From Alphaproteobacteria bacterium (GTDB taxonomy: Bacteria; Pseudomonadota; Alphaproteobacteria; RS24): a stretch of DNA of 17,525 nucleotides. Positions within the stretch are counted from its first letter, which is position 1. Every line of letters begins with the position of its first letter. Shown piece by piece: positions 15,807 through 17,525 of this stretch. The stretch is from the NCBI GenBank assembly GCA_029248825.1, contig JAQWIP010000069.1, positions 1 to 17,525 of the forward strand, read 5' to 3'. The translations under genes were made by a program, and so were the position numbers. The notes below the pieces were generated by a model. It saw nothing but the letters and a program-made list of their open reading frames with translations, searched no databases and had not been told where the DNA came from.

Positions 15807-16975
15807 GTAAAGCAAACACCCCTAAAAATAAGGTCTTACTGGCGGCTGGCGGCACGGGCGGACATATGTTTCCGGCCAGTGTTTTGGCCGAGCAGTTGAA
15901 AGCCATAGACTATGAGATGCATCTGGCTACCGATACGCGCGGCCTCGCCTATGTGGCGCAACTGACGCCAATGGTGCAGCATAAAGTGCCAGCCGCAACG
16001 GTGTTTAGCAGTGGCATTTTGGCCTTGCCGTTCCGCCTCGTCACCTTGGCATTTTCCATCCTCATGTCGTTATATTTGGTGCAGCGTTTGAAGCCGAAAG
16101 TGATTGTCGGTTTTGGCGGCTATCCGTCTTTTGGGCCAGTGATGGCGGGGCTGATATTGGGGCGTCCGGTCTTGGTGCATGAGCAAAATGCGGTTCTGGG
16201 GCGGGTCAATCGACTGGCTGCCCATTACGGGGCTTGTGTGGCGACGAGCTATAATCAAACCGATAAAGTTCCCGAGGCCGCTGCCGAGCGCTTGCGGCGG
16301 ACGGGCAATCCTTTGCGCGCGGCGGTGCTTAAAGCGGCGCAAACAGAGTATAGCGAGCCGACGAAATCGGGCGGCTTTGAGCTTTTGGTATTCGGTGGCA
16401 GCCAAGGCGCCAGCGTGTTCTCTGAAATTTTGCCAGCCGCTGTTCAAAAATTGCCAAAGGGTTTGCAAAACCGTCTGCGGATTGTCCAGCAAGTGCGAAA
16501 GGTGGATATGCAAACCACTTTGGACACCTATGGAAAGTTGGGAGTTCATGCGGAAATGCGCGAGTTCTTTGACGATTTGCCAGCCCGTATGCGGCGCGCC
16601 CATATGGTTGTTTCGCGCGGTGGCGCCTCGACGATTGCCGAGCTGGCCGCCCTTGGGGCGCCGTCTTTGATTGTGCCTTTGCCAGGCTCGCTCGACCAAG
16701 ACCAAGCGGTGAATGCGCGCGAGATAGAACATTTAGGCGGCGCTTTATTGCTGCGCCAAGCCGCGTTCACGCCAGAAAAGTTGGCCGAAATATTGACCCA
16801 AAAAATGCAAGACGCTGAGGCTTTAACCGCCATGTCGCGCCAAGCTTCGGCTTTTGGCGAGCTCGACGCTGCGGGTCGCTTGAGCCGCTATGCACATTGT
16901 TTGGCATCGGGCGTGCCGGTTCAAATCGATTTGCCGCGCCCCCGCCAATTCAATTCGGAGGCGCGCCATGGATAA
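15803..16975 (+). CDS. murG: Lipid II synthase MurG (GlcNAc transferase)
   Basis: A 390-residue GT-B glycosyltransferase on the inner face of the membrane. It adds GlcNAc from UDP-GlcNAc to lipid I, making lipid II, the substrate of FtsW/FtsI. The N-terminal domain has the Gly-rich AAGGTGGHMFPA (residues 14-25), VIVGFGGYPSFGPVMAG and LVHEQNAVLGRVNRLAA. The C-terminal UDP-GlcNAc domain has FGGSQGASVFSEILP, VVSRGGASTIAELAALG and PSLIVPLPGSLDQDQAVNA. A hydrophobic patch (ILALPFRLVTLAFSILMSLY) corresponds to the membrane-associating surface. It is some 30 residues longer than E. coli MurG (355), mainly at the C-terminus (VQIDLPRPRQFNSEARHG). It is coupled to ftsW by ATGA and overlaps murC by 8 bp. 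Confidence 0.96.
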   Translation: MSKANTPKNKVLLAAGGTGGHMFPASVLAEQLKAIDYEMHLATDTRGLAYVAQLTPMVQHKVPAATVFSSGILALPFRLVTLAFSILMSLYLVQRLKPKVIVGFGGYPSFGPVMAGLILGRPVLVHEQNAVLGRVNRLAAHYGACVATSYNQTDKVPEAAAERLRRTGNPLRAAVLKAAQTEYSEPTKSGGFELLVFGGSQGASVFSEILPAAVQKLPKGLQNRLRIVQQVRKVDMQTTLDTYGKLGVHAEMREFFDDLPARMRRAHMVVSRGGASTIAELAALGAPSLIVPLPGSLDQDQAVNAREIEHLGGALLLRQAAFTPEKLAEILTQKMQDAEALTAMSRQASAFGELDAAGRLSRYAHCLASGVPVQIDLPRPRQFNSEARHG

Positions 16976-17525
16976 GCCTGTGTCCCAAGCCCGCCCTCAA
17001 CGGGTGCTTTTGCCAACGGGTTTGCGCCCGATGGGTCGGGTGCATATTGTCGGCATCGGCGGCATTGGCATGAGCGGCATTGCCGAAGTGATGCACCTCA
17101 TGGGCTATGAAGTGCAGGGCAGCGATATGGGCGCCAATGCCAATACCGAACGCTTGGCCGCCATGGGCATTGAGATTATGCAAGGCCATGCCGCCGCCCA
17201 TGTCGAAAAAGCCGGTGTGGTGACGATTTCCTCGGCCGTGCCAGACGATAATCCGGAAGTGCAAGCCGCGCGCGCCGCGCATATTCCCGTGGTGCGCCGC
17301 GCCGAAATGCTGGCCGAATTGATGCGCCTGAAACCGTGCATCACCATTGCTGGCACGCATGGCAAAACCACAACCACCTCCCTGACGGCGGCGCTCTTGG
17401 ATGCCGCCTCGCTCGACCCAACGGTGATGAACGGCGGTATCATCAATGCCTATGGCACCAATGCACGGCTTGGCCGAGGCGATTGGATGGTGGTGGAAGC
17501 CGATGAAAGCGACGGCATTTCGGCG
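16968..17525 (+). CDS. murC: UDP-MurNAc:L-alanine ligase MurC, 5' part only
   Basis: The first 186 codons of a Mur ligase, open to the window edge. MurC adds L-Ala to UDP-MurNAc, the first peptide step. The N-terminal domain has VHIVGIGGIGMSGIAEVM, the MurC form of the UDP-binding Gly-rich loop, followed by GYEVQGSDM and VVTISSAVPDDNPEV. The ATP P-loop is GTHGK133-TTTT, the H-containing version characteristic of MurC. NGGIINAYGTNARLG and WMVVEADESDG follow. The ATG at 16968 overlaps the murG stop by 8 bp (ATGGATAA), and GGAGG at 16957-16961 gives good spacing. The last visible residues (DGISA) depart from the usual DGSF/DGTF, but they sit at the window edge. Confidence 0.95.
   Translation, partial: MDKPVSQARPQRVLLPTGLRPMGRVHIVGIGGIGMSGIAEVMHLMGYEVQGSDMGANANTERLAAMGIEIMQGHAAAHVEKAGVVTISSAVPDDNPEVQAARAAHIPVVRRAEMLAELMRLKPCITIAGTHGKTTTTSLTAALLDAASLDPTVMNGGIINAYGTNARLGRGDWMVVEADESDGISA

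Noticed and set aside
17505..17525. Possible frameshift in murC after DESDG
   Set aside because: DGISA differs from the usual DGSF/DGTF, but only a few bases are visible at the window edge and no stop appears, so nothing can be concluded.

Overview
The window is chromosomal DNA, very probably from an alphaproteobacterium of moderate GC content. The evidence is an amidase - RNase P RNA - mraZ arrangement in front of a complete division and cell-wall (dcw) cluster, a type A RNase P RNA, a meso-diaminopimelate-type MurE (DNPR motif), and a large outer-membrane autotransporter. I cannot place it below class level.

Left part (1-4970). The 3' end of a large autotransporter gene (+ strand, cut by the window edge) converges on a phosphoglycolate phosphatase-type HAD gene (- strand), and their stop codons overlap. 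Divergent from the phosphatase is a two-gene unit joined by an ATGA overlap: an EamA/DMT-type 10-helix permease and an N-acetylmuramoyl-L-alanine amidase with a peptidoglycan-binding domain.

Middle (4971-5579). After a likely sigma-70-type promoter comes the RNase P RNA gene rnpB (about 5019-5380), with all the conserved blocks and a perfect 13-bp closing helix. The 199 bp between rnpB and mraZ hold a long array of CCCA (TGGG on the other strand) with an exact 10-bp period. This matches the known MraZ operator architecture. It is interleaved with a TTGACA - 17 bp - TATCCC promoter and followed by a small hairpin just before the mraZ ribosome binding site.

Right part (5580-17525). The dcw operon runs mraZ-rsmH-ftsL-ftsI-murE-murF-mraY-murD-ftsW-murG-murC (murC cut by the window edge). 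Nine of the ten junctions overlap and the other has a 4-bp gap, so translation is probably coupled along the whole unit. MraZ is the transcriptional regulator and RsmH modifies 16S rRNA. FtsL, FtsI and FtsW form the septal peptidoglycan synthase with its scaffold. MurC, MurD, MurE and MurF build UDP-MurNAc-pentapeptide, and MraY and MurG turn it into lipid I and lipid II.

I see no CRISPR array, insertion sequence, prophage, tRNA or defence system, and no convincing wholly new system. The point most worth following is the unusually long MraZ-type operator array placed directly over the mraZ promoter.
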